Shown here piece after piece: positions 39,701 to 47,821 of a stretch of DNA of 64,000 nt. Source of the DNA: Pandoraea bronchicola (GTDB lineage: Bacteria > Pseudomonadota > Gammaproteobacteria > Burkholderiales > Burkholderiaceae); the NCBI RefSeq assembly GCF_902459805.1, contig NZ_CABPST010000011.1, positions 115,208 to 179,207 of the forward strand, in the 5' to 3' direction. Numbering within the stretch: position 1 is the stretch's first letter; the number at the start of each line of letters is the position of its first letter. Made by a program: the position numbers and the translations under genes. The notes under the pieces are model-generated. The model was not told where the DNA came from. It saw only the letters and a program-made list of their open reading frames with translations, and searched no databases.

Positions 39701-40291
39701 TTATCCGTGAATCACCACCAGCAGGCCGCGGGCCACGGATTTGCCCACGTTTCGGATGGCATGGGCGCGGTCTGCGGGATAACGCGCGGTCTCGCCCGGC
39801 TTGGCGCGTCGCGTGAAGTGTTCGACTTCGACATCGACCTGGCCGTCGAACACCGTGAAGTGTTCGCGCGTGCCCGGATCGTGCGGCTCGGACACGAGCG
39901 CCGCACCCGGTTGCAGGGTCAACTCATACCACTCGTATTTGCCGGCCAGCTCCATCGGTCCGAGGATCTTCAACTGATAAGCGTGCTCCGCCCCCGCAAG
40001 CGTCGGAATTTCATGCTTGCCGATCACGCGCACGGGCTCGGGGTCGCCCGTGGGGGCGCCGAGCAATTGGTCGAGCCGCACGCCCAGCGCATTGGCCAGC
40101 CGCCACGCCACGGCGATGGTCGGGTTGGCTTTGTCGCGCTCGATCTGGGAGAGCATCGACTTCGAGACGCCGGAAGCGCGAGAGAGCGTCTCAAGCGTCA
40201 TCCCGCGCTCTTTGCGCAGTTGCTGGATCATGTCGCCGACAGGCGGCGGGGCGACCACGGACACCGCAGACGCAGCGGGAGTACTTGCCAT
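39701..40291 (-). CDS. XRE-family regulator with C-terminal cupin domain
   Basis: A 196-residue regulator: HTH_3 domain at about residues 20-75 (RKERGMTLETLSRASGVSKS, then MLSQIERDKANPTIAVAWRL) and a cupin sensor at 105-196 (WYELTLQPGAALVSEPHDPG, REHFTVFDGQVDVEVE). Such proteins (PuuR/SutR-like) commonly repress adjacent catabolic genes and sense small metabolites. It is divergent from kbl-tdh, with a perfect palindrome between, so it likely controls threonine degradation. Confidence 0.92.
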   Translation of the reverse strand: MASTPAASAVSVVAPPPVGDMIQQLRKERGMTLETLSRASGVSKSMLSQIERDKANPTIAVAWRLANALGVRLDQLLGAPTGDPEPVRVIGKHEIPTLAGAEHAYQLKILGPMELAGKYEWYELTLQPGAALVSEPHDPGTREHFTVFDGQVDVEVEHFTRRAKPGETARYPADRAHAIRNVGKSVARGLLVVIHG

Positions 40292-40320
40292 ATGAATTCC
40301 GGGATATTAGAATTTTCCAA

Positions 40321-40343
40321 TATATTGAAACTTGTTCAATATA
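40321..40343. promoter_or_regulatory. Palindromic operator between the XRE-cupin gene and kbl
   Basis: TATATTGAA-ACTTG-TTCAATATA is a perfect 9-bp-arm inverted repeat in an AT-rich gap (40292-40370) in otherwise GC-rich DNA. It is 30 bases from the regulator start and 160 bases upstream of kbl, consistent with autoregulation and control of kbl. Confidence 0.65.
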
Positions 40344-40502
40344 AAGTATAGTTTCCGATAAGGTGAATGGCTGCATGGTAGCAGAGCCCACGCGCCGTTC
40401 ACTCATGGCTTTCGACATCCGGCGGTATTCACCGATGCCGCCGGATGCCTCCGGCGGCGCCGCACAACGGCAGCCGCCGACCGCACAAAGGAGATGCGCA
40501 CG

Positions 40503-41720
40503 ATGACCGCACACACCCCGGAGGCCCGCGAGGGCTTCTACCGTCAACTGACCGAACGACTGGAAGACACGCGCCGCCAGGGCCTTTTCAAGCAGGAACG
40601 CGTGCTCATGTCGCGGCAGGGGCCGGAGGTCATGTGCGACGACGGGCAGACGCGTATCAACCTGTGTGCCAACAACTACCTGGGATTGTCGGGCAGCGAA
40701 ACGCTCGTCAAGGCCGGGCAGAAGGCACTGGAAGACTTCGGTTTCGGGCTGTCGTCGGTGCGCTTCATCTGTGGCACGCAAGGGCCGCACAAAGACCTCG
40801 AAGCCCGGATCGCCGCGTACCTCGGCACGGAAGACGCGATCCTGTATGCCGCTGCGTTCGATGCCAATGGCGGCGTGTTCGAGCCGCTGTTCGACGAGCA
40901 GGACGCCATCATCTCCGACGCTCTCAACCACGCCTCGATCATCGATGGCGTGCGTCTTTGCAAGGCGCAGCGTCTGCGCTATGCCCACAACGACATGGAC
41001 GACCTCGAGCGCCAGTTGCAGGCGGCGGCCGGGGCGCGTCATCGCATCGTCGTCACCGACGGTGTGTTTTCGATGGATGGCACGATTGCGCAGCTCGATC
41101 GCATCGTGGCGCTGGCCGAACAATACGGTGCGCTCATCATGATCGACGAGTGCCATGCGACCGGCTTCATGGGGCCGACGGGGCGCGGTACGCACGAGCA
41201 TCACGGCGTGCTCGGCAAGATCGACATCATCACCGGCACGCTGGGCAAGGCGCTGGGCGGTGCAATGGGCGGCTTTACCGCGGGGCGACGCGAGGTGATC
41301 GAGACGCTGCGTCAGCGCTCGCGCCCGTACCTGTTTTCGAACAGCCTCGCGCCAGCCATCGTCGGCACGTCGCTCGCGGTGTTCGATGAACTCGAGCATT
41401 CGTCGGCGCGACGCGAGCAATTGCACGAGAACACGGCGTTCTTCCGCAAGGAAGTGGCGGCGCTGGGCTTCACCATCAAGCCGGGCACCCATCCGATCGT
41501 GCCCGTCATGCTCTTCGACGCCACGCTTGCCCAGCGTTTTGCGCAACGACTCTATGAACTGGGCGTGATCGCCACGGGCTTCTTCTATCCGGTGGTGCCG
41601 CAGGGCCAGGCGCGGGTGCGCGTGCAGCTCTCGGCGGCGCATACCCGCGAACACCTGACCCGGGCGCTGGCGGCGTTCGCTCAGGCCGGCAACGAACTCG
41701 GCATTCTCAAGCAAGGTTGA
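40503..41720 (+). CDS. kbl: Glycine C-acetyltransferase (2-amino-3-ketobutyrate CoA ligase)
   Basis: Kbl splits 2-amino-3-ketobutyrate with CoA into glycine and acetyl-CoA, the second step of threonine degradation. The 405-residue PLP enzyme has INLCANNYLGLSG, the DECHATGFMGPTGRGTHEH segment with the PLP-contacting Asp, and the PLP lysine in TGTLGKALGGAMGG. The ATG at 40503 has AAGGAG at a nine-base spacing, whereas the ATG at 40494 directly abuts it, so the later start is chosen. The stop lies two bases before the tdh ATG. Confidence 0.97.
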   Translation: MTAHTPEAREGFYRQLTERLEDTRRQGLFKQERVLMSRQGPEVMCDDGQTRINLCANNYLGLSGSETLVKAGQKALEDFGFGLSSVRFICGTQGPHKDLEARIAAYLGTEDAILYAAAFDANGGVFEPLFDEQDAIISDALNHASIIDGVRLCKAQRLRYAHNDMDDLERQLQAAAGARHRIVVTDGVFSMDGTIAQLDRIVALAEQYGALIMIDECHATGFMGPTGRGTHEHHGVLGKIDIITGTLGKALGGAMGGFTAGRREVIETLRQRSRPYLFSNSLAPAIVGTSLAVFDELEHSSARREQLHENTAFFRKEVAALGFTIKPGTHPIVPVMLFDATLAQRFAQRLYELGVIATGFFYPVVPQGQARVRVQLSAAHTREHLTRALAAFAQAGNELGILKQG

Positions 41721-41722
41721 CC

Positions 41723-42688
41723 ATGGAACGCATCCTCATCATCGGCGCCAACGGGCAGATCGGCAGCGAACTCGTCGAAGCGCTGGCCGCGCAGTACGGC
41801 AACGAGAATGTCATCGCCACCGACATCGCGCCGGGACCGTCGCGTCACCCGGTGCACTACGAGACGCTCGACGTGCTCGATGCGCAGCGTCTGGCCGCGC
41901 TCGTCGAGCGCTTCGGCATCACGCAGATATTCCATCTGGCGGCGCTGCTCTCGGCGACCGGCGAGACACGTCCGCTCCAGGCCTGGACGCTCAACATGAA
42001 TGGGCTGCTCAACGTGCTCGAGCTGGCGCGCGAACGCAAAGGGCTGCGAGTGTTCTGGCCGTCGTCGATTGCCGCGTTCGGCCCGCATACGCCGGCCGTC
42101 GAAACACCGCAGCTCGCCATCATGGACCCGACCACGATGTACGGCATCAGCAAGCAGGCGGGCGAGCGGCTGTGCGAGTACTACTTCACGAAGTTCGGTG
42201 TGGACGTGCGAAGCCTGCGCTATCCGGGCGTCATCAGCTACAAGACACCGCCGGGCGGCGGCACGACCGACTACGCCATCGAGATCTTTCAGGCGGCGCG
42301 TCGCGGCGAGACCTACACATGCTTCCTGAAGGAGGACGCCACGCTGCCGATGATCCACATGCCCGACGCGGTGCGCGCCACGCTCGAATTGATGAACGCG
42401 GATGCGTCGCGACTGCGCGTGCGTTCGTCCTACAACGTGGCAGGGGTGAGCTTCGACCCGGCCACGCTGGCTGAAGCGATTGCGCGCCGCGTGCCGGGCT
42501 TCACGGTGAAGTACGCGCCGGACTTCCGTCAGGCGATCGCCGAGACATGGCCGCACACGCTCGACGATACCCACGCGCGTTACGACTGGGGCTGGCAACC
42601 GGCCTTCGGGTTGGACGCGATGGTCGACGACATGCTGGCCAACGTGCCGCTGGACTGGCACGCGCCGGCGTTGGGGCACGCTGCCTGA
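41723..42688 (+). CDS. L-threonine 3-dehydrogenase, short-chain (SDR/epimerase-like) type
   Basis: A 321-residue extended-SDR protein with the NAD-binding GANGQIGSE motif at the N-terminus, the YGISKQAGE active site (YxxxK) and the PGGGTTDYAIEIF segment typical of SDR-type threonine dehydrogenases. It oxidises threonine to 2-amino-3-ketobutyrate for Kbl. The zinc-dependent MDR enzyme of E. coli Tdh is a different fold, so the usual kbl-tdh pair is here built from a non-homologous dehydrogenase. ATG 41723 follows AAGG; a TTG two codons earlier overlaps the kbl stop. Confidence 0.93.
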   Translation: MERILIIGANGQIGSELVEALAAQYGNENVIATDIAPGPSRHPVHYETLDVLDAQRLAALVERFGITQIFHLAALLSATGETRPLQAWTLNMNGLLNVLELARERKGLRVFWPSSIAAFGPHTPAVETPQLAIMDPTTMYGISKQAGERLCEYYFTKFGVDVRSLRYPGVISYKTPPGGGTTDYAIEIFQAARRGETYTCFLKEDATLPMIHMPDAVRATLELMNADASRLRVRSSYNVAGVSFDPATLAEAIARRVPGFTVKYAPDFRQAIAETWPHTLDDTHARYDWGWQPAFGLDAMVDDMLANVPLDWHAPALGHAA

Positions 42689-42706
42689 AGGGCGCTGCCG
42701 CGCCGC

Positions 42707-42850
42707 TTACCTTGGGTGATGCACCGCGTAGTAGGCGAGTGCGGCGAGCACTGCACACGTCACGGCAAATGCGCGACGGCGCCAGCGATGGGCCGACGTG
42801 AAGGTGATGGCCCGCCCGCGGCCTTCTTCTTTGGAGTGGTAGTAGCTCAT
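42707..42850 (-). CDS. 47-residue hypothetical membrane protein
   Basis: A small gene on the minus strand starting MSYYHSKEEGRGRAITF and ending in a hydrophobic helix (FAVTCAVLAALAYYAV). A basic stretch HRWRRR precedes the helix, as in a membrane-anchored protein with a cytosolic N-terminus. A weak GAGAAG ribosome site stands 8 bases before the ATG. No family is recognised. It is convergent with the threonine dehydrogenase gene. An extended hairpin lies 42 bases upstream of its start. Confidence 0.5.
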   Translation of the reverse strand: MSYYHSKEEGRGRAITFTSAHRWRRRAFAVTCAVLAALAYYAVHHPR

Positions 42851-42892
42851 ATTGCGTCTTCTCGGGTCTGATACACGGTCTTCGCCGCGGAA

Positions 42893-42948
42893 AGAACCTG
42901 CCTGAGCGTCCGTCGATGCGGCCCCCCGGCGCAGGACTGGCAGGTTCT
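42893..42948. other. 56-base extended stem-loop of unknown role
   Basis: Outer arms AGAACCTGCC and GGCAGGTTCT pair perfectly. Inside, GTCC pairs with GGAC and TGCGGCC with GGCGCA-like bases around a C-rich loop. The structure would be stable on either strand. It lies upstream of the 47-residue gene (minus strand) and has no T-tract, so it is not a simple terminator. Confidence 0.6.
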
Positions 42949-43296
42949 GAATCGATTATGCGACTGCACAAAAACGACCGCGAATCCGTATCTTTACCGA
43001 TAGGTGTGGCCTTTTTGACACGGTCGCACTGACGCGTCGCGCGTTTCGAGGTGGGGATCGGAAGGGGGGCGGGCACCCCTCCTTTTCTGTCTGCGCCAAT
43101 CCCCATGGCCCGGTGCCTGAGCCTGCTCGCACAGGTATCTCGATCCTCGAGAGGCTTGCGATGCGAAGGTTGCGCAGAATCCACATTTCCCCGCTTGCGC
43201 CCCGCGTCACGCGCTGAAACAATGCCGGAAAACGGTGGCCATGCCGATGGCCACTTCCGAGCCGTCGTTGAGATCACGCCTGGGGAGGGTCGTGCC
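42949..43296 (+). other. Promoter-side region of the outer membrane protein gene
   Basis: About 350 bases without a gene. It contains a GC-rich hairpin near 43064-43085 (AGGGG/CCCCT type) followed by CCTTTTCT, which could act as a weak rightward terminator or leader hairpin. The ribosome site GGGGAGGGT lies just before the ATG at 43297. Nothing else is evident. Confidence 0.45.
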
Positions 43297-44181
43297 ATGA
43301 CGCCGAACACGCGCCGCACCATCGCTTGCGGCCAATGCGGGACCGCCATCGCGCGCACCGCATTCGTATTGATGGCCGCTGGATTCGTTGCGGCCAATGT
43401 CCATGCGCAGGAAGCCATGCTGCGCGCCAACAATCAGGTCTGGATCGGTGCCGGTGCGCAGCAGTTGCACTACTGGGAAAACATCGCGCCGGGCAAGAGC
43501 GATGCCGAGCGCGGCACCACGGCGGCATTTGCGCTGGGCGCATCGACCCAGCGGCAGTTGTTCGGGGTGTCCAATCTCTACTTCAGCGGGTCGGTGCGCG
43601 TGGCGCACGGTAACGTCGACTACGGCGGCTACCTGCAAGACTTTGCGGGCCGCGTCATCCAGCCGAATTACCAGATGAACACGCGCTCGACGACGACGGA
43701 CGTCACGCTCAAGGCCGGTAAAGCCCTTCCGTTTCAACTCGGCACCTGGAATGCGCAGGTGATTCCGTACGTGAGCTATAGCTACCGGGACTGGATTCGC
43801 GACAGCAGTCGTGACCCGTACGGTTTCTACGAGCGCTATCGCCATCACGTGATCGGCGGGGGCCTTATGGGGCAGCTCGAATTGACGCAGAAACTGGTGG
43901 CAACGGCCGATATTCGGGCGGGCGCCATGGTGGGGGCCTCGATGACCCTCGCGGGGTCGCAGAACACGTTCAGCCTCGGCAACAAGCCGGTCGTTGTGGC
44001 GGGCTTCGGCCTCGATTACGCGATCGCGCGCAATTTCCATGTGAATGCAACGTATGAATGGTCGCGCTTCCAGTACGGCCGCTCGAGCGTCACGCAGGTG
44101 GCGCCGGGCACGAACGCCTACGAACCTGATTCAAAGACGATCAACCAGACATGGATGATCGGCGCGGGCTACGCGTTCTGA
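43297..44181 (+). CDS. Beta-barrel outer membrane protein, function unknown
   Basis: A 294-residue protein with a signal peptide (ARTAFVLMAAGFVAANVHA, cleaved before QEAML) and alternating hydrophobic/aromatic beta-strand pattern; the last residue is Phe (GAGYAF), the outer-membrane insertion signal. It resembles small Burkholderiales outer membrane proteins of the OmpW/opacity type in general form only; I do not recognise a specific family. The upstream in-frame extension from 43051 was rejected because the signal peptide starts at MTPNTRR. The 3' end is followed directly by a terminator for the opposite strand. Confidence 0.82.
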   Translation: MTPNTRRTIACGQCGTAIARTAFVLMAAGFVAANVHAQEAMLRANNQVWIGAGAQQLHYWENIAPGKSDAERGTTAAFALGASTQRQLFGVSNLYFSGSVRVAHGNVDYGGYLQDFAGRVIQPNYQMNTRSTTTDVTLKAGKALPFQLGTWNAQVIPYVSYSYRDWIRDSSRDPYGFYERYRHHVIGGGLMGQLELTQKLVATADIRAGAMVGASMTLAGSQNTFSLGNKPVVVAGFGLDYAIARNFHVNATYEWSRFQYGRSSVTQVAPGTNAYEPDSKTINQTWMIGAGYAF

Positions 44182-44182
44182 C

Positions 44183-44221
44183 AAAAAACAACGCCGCGCG
44201 GTCGAACGACTCGCGCGGCGT
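44183..44221 (-). terminator. Intrinsic terminator of the 44-47 kb ABC operon
   Basis: Minus-strand reading gives ACGCCGCGCG, an 11-base loop and CGCGCGGCGT, followed by TGTTTTTTG. It lies 36 bases after the ATPase stop and abuts the stop of the convergent outer membrane protein gene. Confidence 0.8.
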
Positions 44222-44256
44222 GGTGTGCCTGGCGGCAACACGCTTCTCGTGGACGA

Positions 44257-45573
44257 TCAGGTCGCGCCTTCCACGTCCTCGAGACTGAACGTCTCTGTGT
44301 GGTCGTTGTACGAGAAGATCTCGGCGTAGCGGCCCCAGTTGATGGCGGTGTCGAGCGTTTCCTGCGCGAGATCGTCCGACATCGAATCTTCCAGCTCCTG
44401 CTCGAAACGCACGCGCGGCGCGCGCTGCCCGCGACGCTCTTGCAGCACCGCGCGGATCTTCGCGGCGAGCGGCACGTGACGCAGCAAATGCTCGGCGAAC
44501 AGCACTTTGCGCTCCTGCGTGCTCACGTCTACGAAACGTTTGCCTGCGGCGGTCAGCAGAATGTCGCCTTCCTTGAGTTCCGCGAAGCCCAACTGGTCGA
44601 GAATTTCGGCGACCGGGAAGAGGTCGTCGACTTCGAGCAGCAGCGTCTGCGCAATTTCCGGCAAGTCGGCGCGGCCGTTGTAGGGCGGTCCGGCGAGCGC
44701 TTCGAGCAGACCGGCCATCAGGTTGGTCGACACCTCGTGCAGCGGGCTCGACAGCTCCAGCGGCATCTTTTGCGTGGTGTGCGCGTTGCGGCGCGAGGTC
44801 ATCAGCGCATAGATATCGTCGACCATCTTGCGGAAGGCCGGCTCGAGACGGTTGCGACGGTGCGGGAACGGCACCTTGATCTCGGCGACCACCCGGCCCG
44901 GATTCGACGACAGCACCAGAATCCGGTCGCACATGAACACGGCTTCTTCAATGTTGTGCGTGACGATCAGGATCGACTTGATCGGCAACTGACGCTGGCT
45001 CCACAGATCGAGCAAGTCGGTACGCAGCGTCTCGGCGGTCAGGACGTCGAGCGCGGAGAACGGTTCGTCCATGAGCAGCAACGTGGGATTGACCACGAGC
45101 GCACGGGCGAAGCCCACGCGCTGGCGCATACCGCCCGAGAGTTCGCGCGGATAGGCATTTTCGAAGCCGTCCAGGCCGATCAGGTCGATGGCGGCGAGCG
45201 CGCGGCGGCGACGCTCCTTCGGCTCGACACCGAGCGCCTCAAGACCGGCTTCCACGTTTTGCAGCACGGTCAGCCACGGGAACAGGGCGAAGGTCTGGAA
45301 CACCATTGCCACGCCCTCGGGCGGGCCTTCAAGCGGCTGACCGAGGTAGCGGATGTCGCCGGAGCTGGGCTGAATCAGACCGGCGATGATGCGCAGCAGC
45401 GTCGACTTGCCCGAGCCTGAGCGGCCCAGCATCCCGACGATTTCGCCTTCGTGCAGTTGCAGATTCACGCCGTCGAGCACCTGGCGCTCGTCGCCGCCCT
45501 TGCGGAAGCCGCGGCTGACGTTGGCAAGCGAGAAGATCTCTTTTCCGGCAATCGTATGGGTATCGTTCGGCAT
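44257..45573 (-). CDS. ABC transporter ATPase with C-terminal AAA-associated domain (NitT/TauT type)
   Basis: A 438-residue protein: a nitrate/sulfonate/taurine-type ABC ATPase (Walker A GRSGSGKST, signature LSGGMRQRVGFAR, Walker B LLLMDEPFSALD) followed by ~160 extra residues of an AAA-associated domain (SPLHEVSTNLMAGLLEALAG onward) found in a subset of these ATPases. Start: ATG at 45573 with GGGA at good spacing; a GTG one codon earlier is possible. It forms a two-gene operon with the fused permease upstream (10-base gap). No binding protein gene is nearby. Confidence 0.92.
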   Translation of the reverse strand: MPNDTHTIAGKEIFSLANVSRGFRKGGDERQVLDGVNLQLHEGEIVGMLGRSGSGKSTLLRIIAGLIQPSSGDIRYLGQPLEGPPEGVAMVFQTFALFPWLTVLQNVEAGLEALGVEPKERRRRALAAIDLIGLDGFENAYPRELSGGMRQRVGFARALVVNPTLLLMDEPFSALDVLTAETLRTDLLDLWSQRQLPIKSILIVTHNIEEAVFMCDRILVLSSNPGRVVAEIKVPFPHRRNRLEPAFRKMVDDIYALMTSRRNAHTTQKMPLELSSPLHEVSTNLMAGLLEALAGPPYNGRADLPEIAQTLLLEVDDLFPVAEILDQLGFAELKEGDILLTAAGKRFVDVSTQERKVLFAEHLLRHVPLAAKIRAVLQERRGQRAPRVRFEQELEDSMSDDLAQETLDTAINWGRYAEIFSYNDHTETFSLEDVEGAT

Positions 45574-45583
45574 CACGGTCCCT

Positions 45584-47323
45584 TCAATTCAGGCGAAGCT
45601 TGTTTTCAGCGATGGCGTACATGGGGCGCCACAGCAAGCGGTTGAACAGTACGACGAACAGCGCCATCACGGCGATGCCCAGCAAAATACGCGGATAGTC
45701 GCCAGCGGCCGTTGTCTCGGCGATGTAAGCGCCGAGACCGTGAGCGGCGACCTTGTCGTCGCCCCACTGGACATATTCCGAGACGATGGACGCGTTCCAT
45801 GCACCGCCCGACGCTGTGATCGCACCCGTCACGTAGTAGGGGAAGATGCCCGGCAGCATGACCTGACGCCACCATTGCCAGCCGCGAATGCGGAAGTTGG
45901 TGGCGGCTTCCTTGAAGTCGTTCGGGAAGGTCGTTGCGCCCGCGATGACATTGAACAGGATGTACCACTGCGTGCCCAGCACGATCAGCGGCGAGAGCCA
46001 GATATCCGGATTGGCGTGGAAATGGACAATGGCCACCACGAAGATCGGGAACAGCAGGTTCGCCGGGAACGCCGCGAGGAACTGCGCAAGCGGCTGAATG
46101 CGCTCGGCGAGCTTCGGACGCAACCCGATCAGCACGCCTAGCGGCACCCACACGACGGAGGCGATGGCGATCAGCACGATCACCCGCACGAGCGTGATGA
46201 GGCCGAGGCCGAACACGCGCAGGATTTCGGAGTAGCCGACTTCGGCCAGCACGAAGGCGCAGATCTTCCAGGCGGCGCTCACGCCCAGCGCGACCAGCAG
46301 CGCGGCCCACAACCAGTCAATCACGCGTGAGAGCGGGGTTCTCGATTCGGAATGGATCGCGGCGGGCAGCGAGATCGGCATGCGCATGAGCGCGATCGTG
46401 CGCAGCAGCTTGCCGAAGGGGCGCAGCAGGAACTGAATCGCGCGGGTGCGCTGAATCACGTTGAGCACCCACGACTCGGGCGCCGCCTGCGAGACCGTGT
46501 CTTCCAGACGGAATTTGTCGGACCACGCGACCATTGGCCGGAACAGGAACTGGTCGTAAATGACGATAACGACGACCATCGCCAGAATCACCCAGCCCAC
46601 CGCGTGCAGATCGCGCTGCAAGATGGCGGTGGCGAGATACGCGCCGATGCCCGGCAAAGTGACGGTCTTGTCGCCGACGGTGATCGCCTCGGACGCCACC
46701 ACGAAGAACCAGCCGCCCGACATGCTCATCATCATATTCCAGATGAGGCCCGGCATCGAGTAGGGCACGTCGAGTTTCCAGAAGCGCTGCCACGGCGAGA
46801 GGCGCAGATTCACGGCCACTTCCGCCAGGTCGCGCGGTTGGGTGCGCATCGACTGATAGAACGAGAACGTCATGTTCCACGCCTGGCTGGTGAAGATCGC
46901 GAAGATGGCGGCGCATTCGGCGCCGAGCACGCGTCCCGGGAACAGGGCGAGGAAAAAGGTGACGGTAAACGAGATGTAGCCCAGCACCGGCACCGACTGG
47001 AGGATGTCGAGCATCGGCACGAGCAGCTTCTCGGCACGGCGGCTCTTGGCCGCGAGCGTGCCGTAGATGAGCGTGAAGAGGAGCGAGGCGACCATCGCCG
47101 CGAGCATGCGCAGCGTGGTGCGCAGCGCATATTCGGGCAGGTTGGACGGGTCCAGCGAAATGACTTCGGACTGCAGGTCGGCCAGCGGGGCCCATGTCTG
47201 GCGAATGCCGGACGAACTGACCATCAGAAAACCGATGATGAGCGGGAAGGCAATGAAATCCCAGCGATTGGGCAGCAGGCGTCGCGCAGTGGCGGGGATG
47301 AACGGACGGGCTACGCGCGTCAT
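45584..47323 (-). CDS. Fused double ABC permease (NitT/TauT type)
   Basis: A 579-residue protein with two consecutive BPD-transporter permease domains, about residues 30-280 and 330-575. Each has five or six helices and its own coupling motif: VAVNLRLSPWQRFWKLDVPY in the first half and EAATNFRIRGWQWWRQVMLP in the second. A single polypeptide therefore supplies both membrane subunits. The absent binding protein is a known feature of this ABC subset, and its substrate is not established. ATG at 47323 follows a TTG alternative. Confidence 0.92.
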   Translation of the reverse strand: MTRVARPFIPATARRLLPNRWDFIAFPLIIGFLMVSSSGIRQTWAPLADLQSEVISLDPSNLPEYALRTTLRMLAAMVASLLFTLIYGTLAAKSRRAEKLLVPMLDILQSVPVLGYISFTVTFFLALFPGRVLGAECAAIFAIFTSQAWNMTFSFYQSMRTQPRDLAEVAVNLRLSPWQRFWKLDVPYSMPGLIWNMMMSMSGGWFFVVASEAITVGDKTVTLPGIGAYLATAILQRDLHAVGWVILAMVVVIVIYDQFLFRPMVAWSDKFRLEDTVSQAAPESWVLNVIQRTRAIQFLLRPFGKLLRTIALMRMPISLPAAIHSESRTPLSRVIDWLWAALLVALGVSAAWKICAFVLAEVGYSEILRVFGLGLITLVRVIVLIAIASVVWVPLGVLIGLRPKLAERIQPLAQFLAAFPANLLFPIFVVAIVHFHANPDIWLSPLIVLGTQWYILFNVIAGATTFPNDFKEAATNFRIRGWQWWRQVMLPGIFPYYVTGAITASGGAWNASIVSEYVQWGDDKVAAHGLGAYIAETTAAGDYPRILLGIAVMALFVVLFNRLLWRPMYAIAENKLRLN

Positions 47324-47821
47324 CAAGACCTCGTGTGGATGAGGGTTCGGACGGACAACAGGGCTGAAGCGTCAGTATGCGGCACGGCAGCGACGGTGCG
47401 CGTGTGCAGTGACGGCAGCGGATGCTACCAGATTGCCCCGTAAAAAGATGTTAAAGCGCGTGCCTTGAACTGGCAAATTCCGCCTTCCATGAGCGATTGT
47501 GGTTTTTATGCTGCACTGCGGGAAACGGGTGTTTCGGCAGGTGATACATGAGCGGTGGCCGCGGCGATCCGGGCGTTGGGAGGGCGGTATCCGGTGAGGG
47601 ATTTCGCGGCGCTGCGAATGCAAAATGACGCTGTGAAGATGTGAACTTTATTCGCGTCGCGCAGACCAATCCCCGCGGCTTGCTTCGCGCCGTGCGCTCG
47701 TGTAGTGTGCAGCGCTTGATCGGGCCACGGCGCCTGTTGCCGGGGCTGCAAGATGCCTCGGCTTTCCTGTGGCTTGCCGGCCCGCCTCCCTCCCATTCCC
47801 AGACAAGCAAGGATGCGCCGC
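47324..47821. other. Divergent intergenic region
   Basis: About 500 bases between the minus-strand ABC operon and the plus-strand TPR gene. It must hold both promoters. The stretch around 47430-47510 is AT-richer. No gene, repeat or convincing promoter hexamers were found by eye. Confidence 0.55.
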
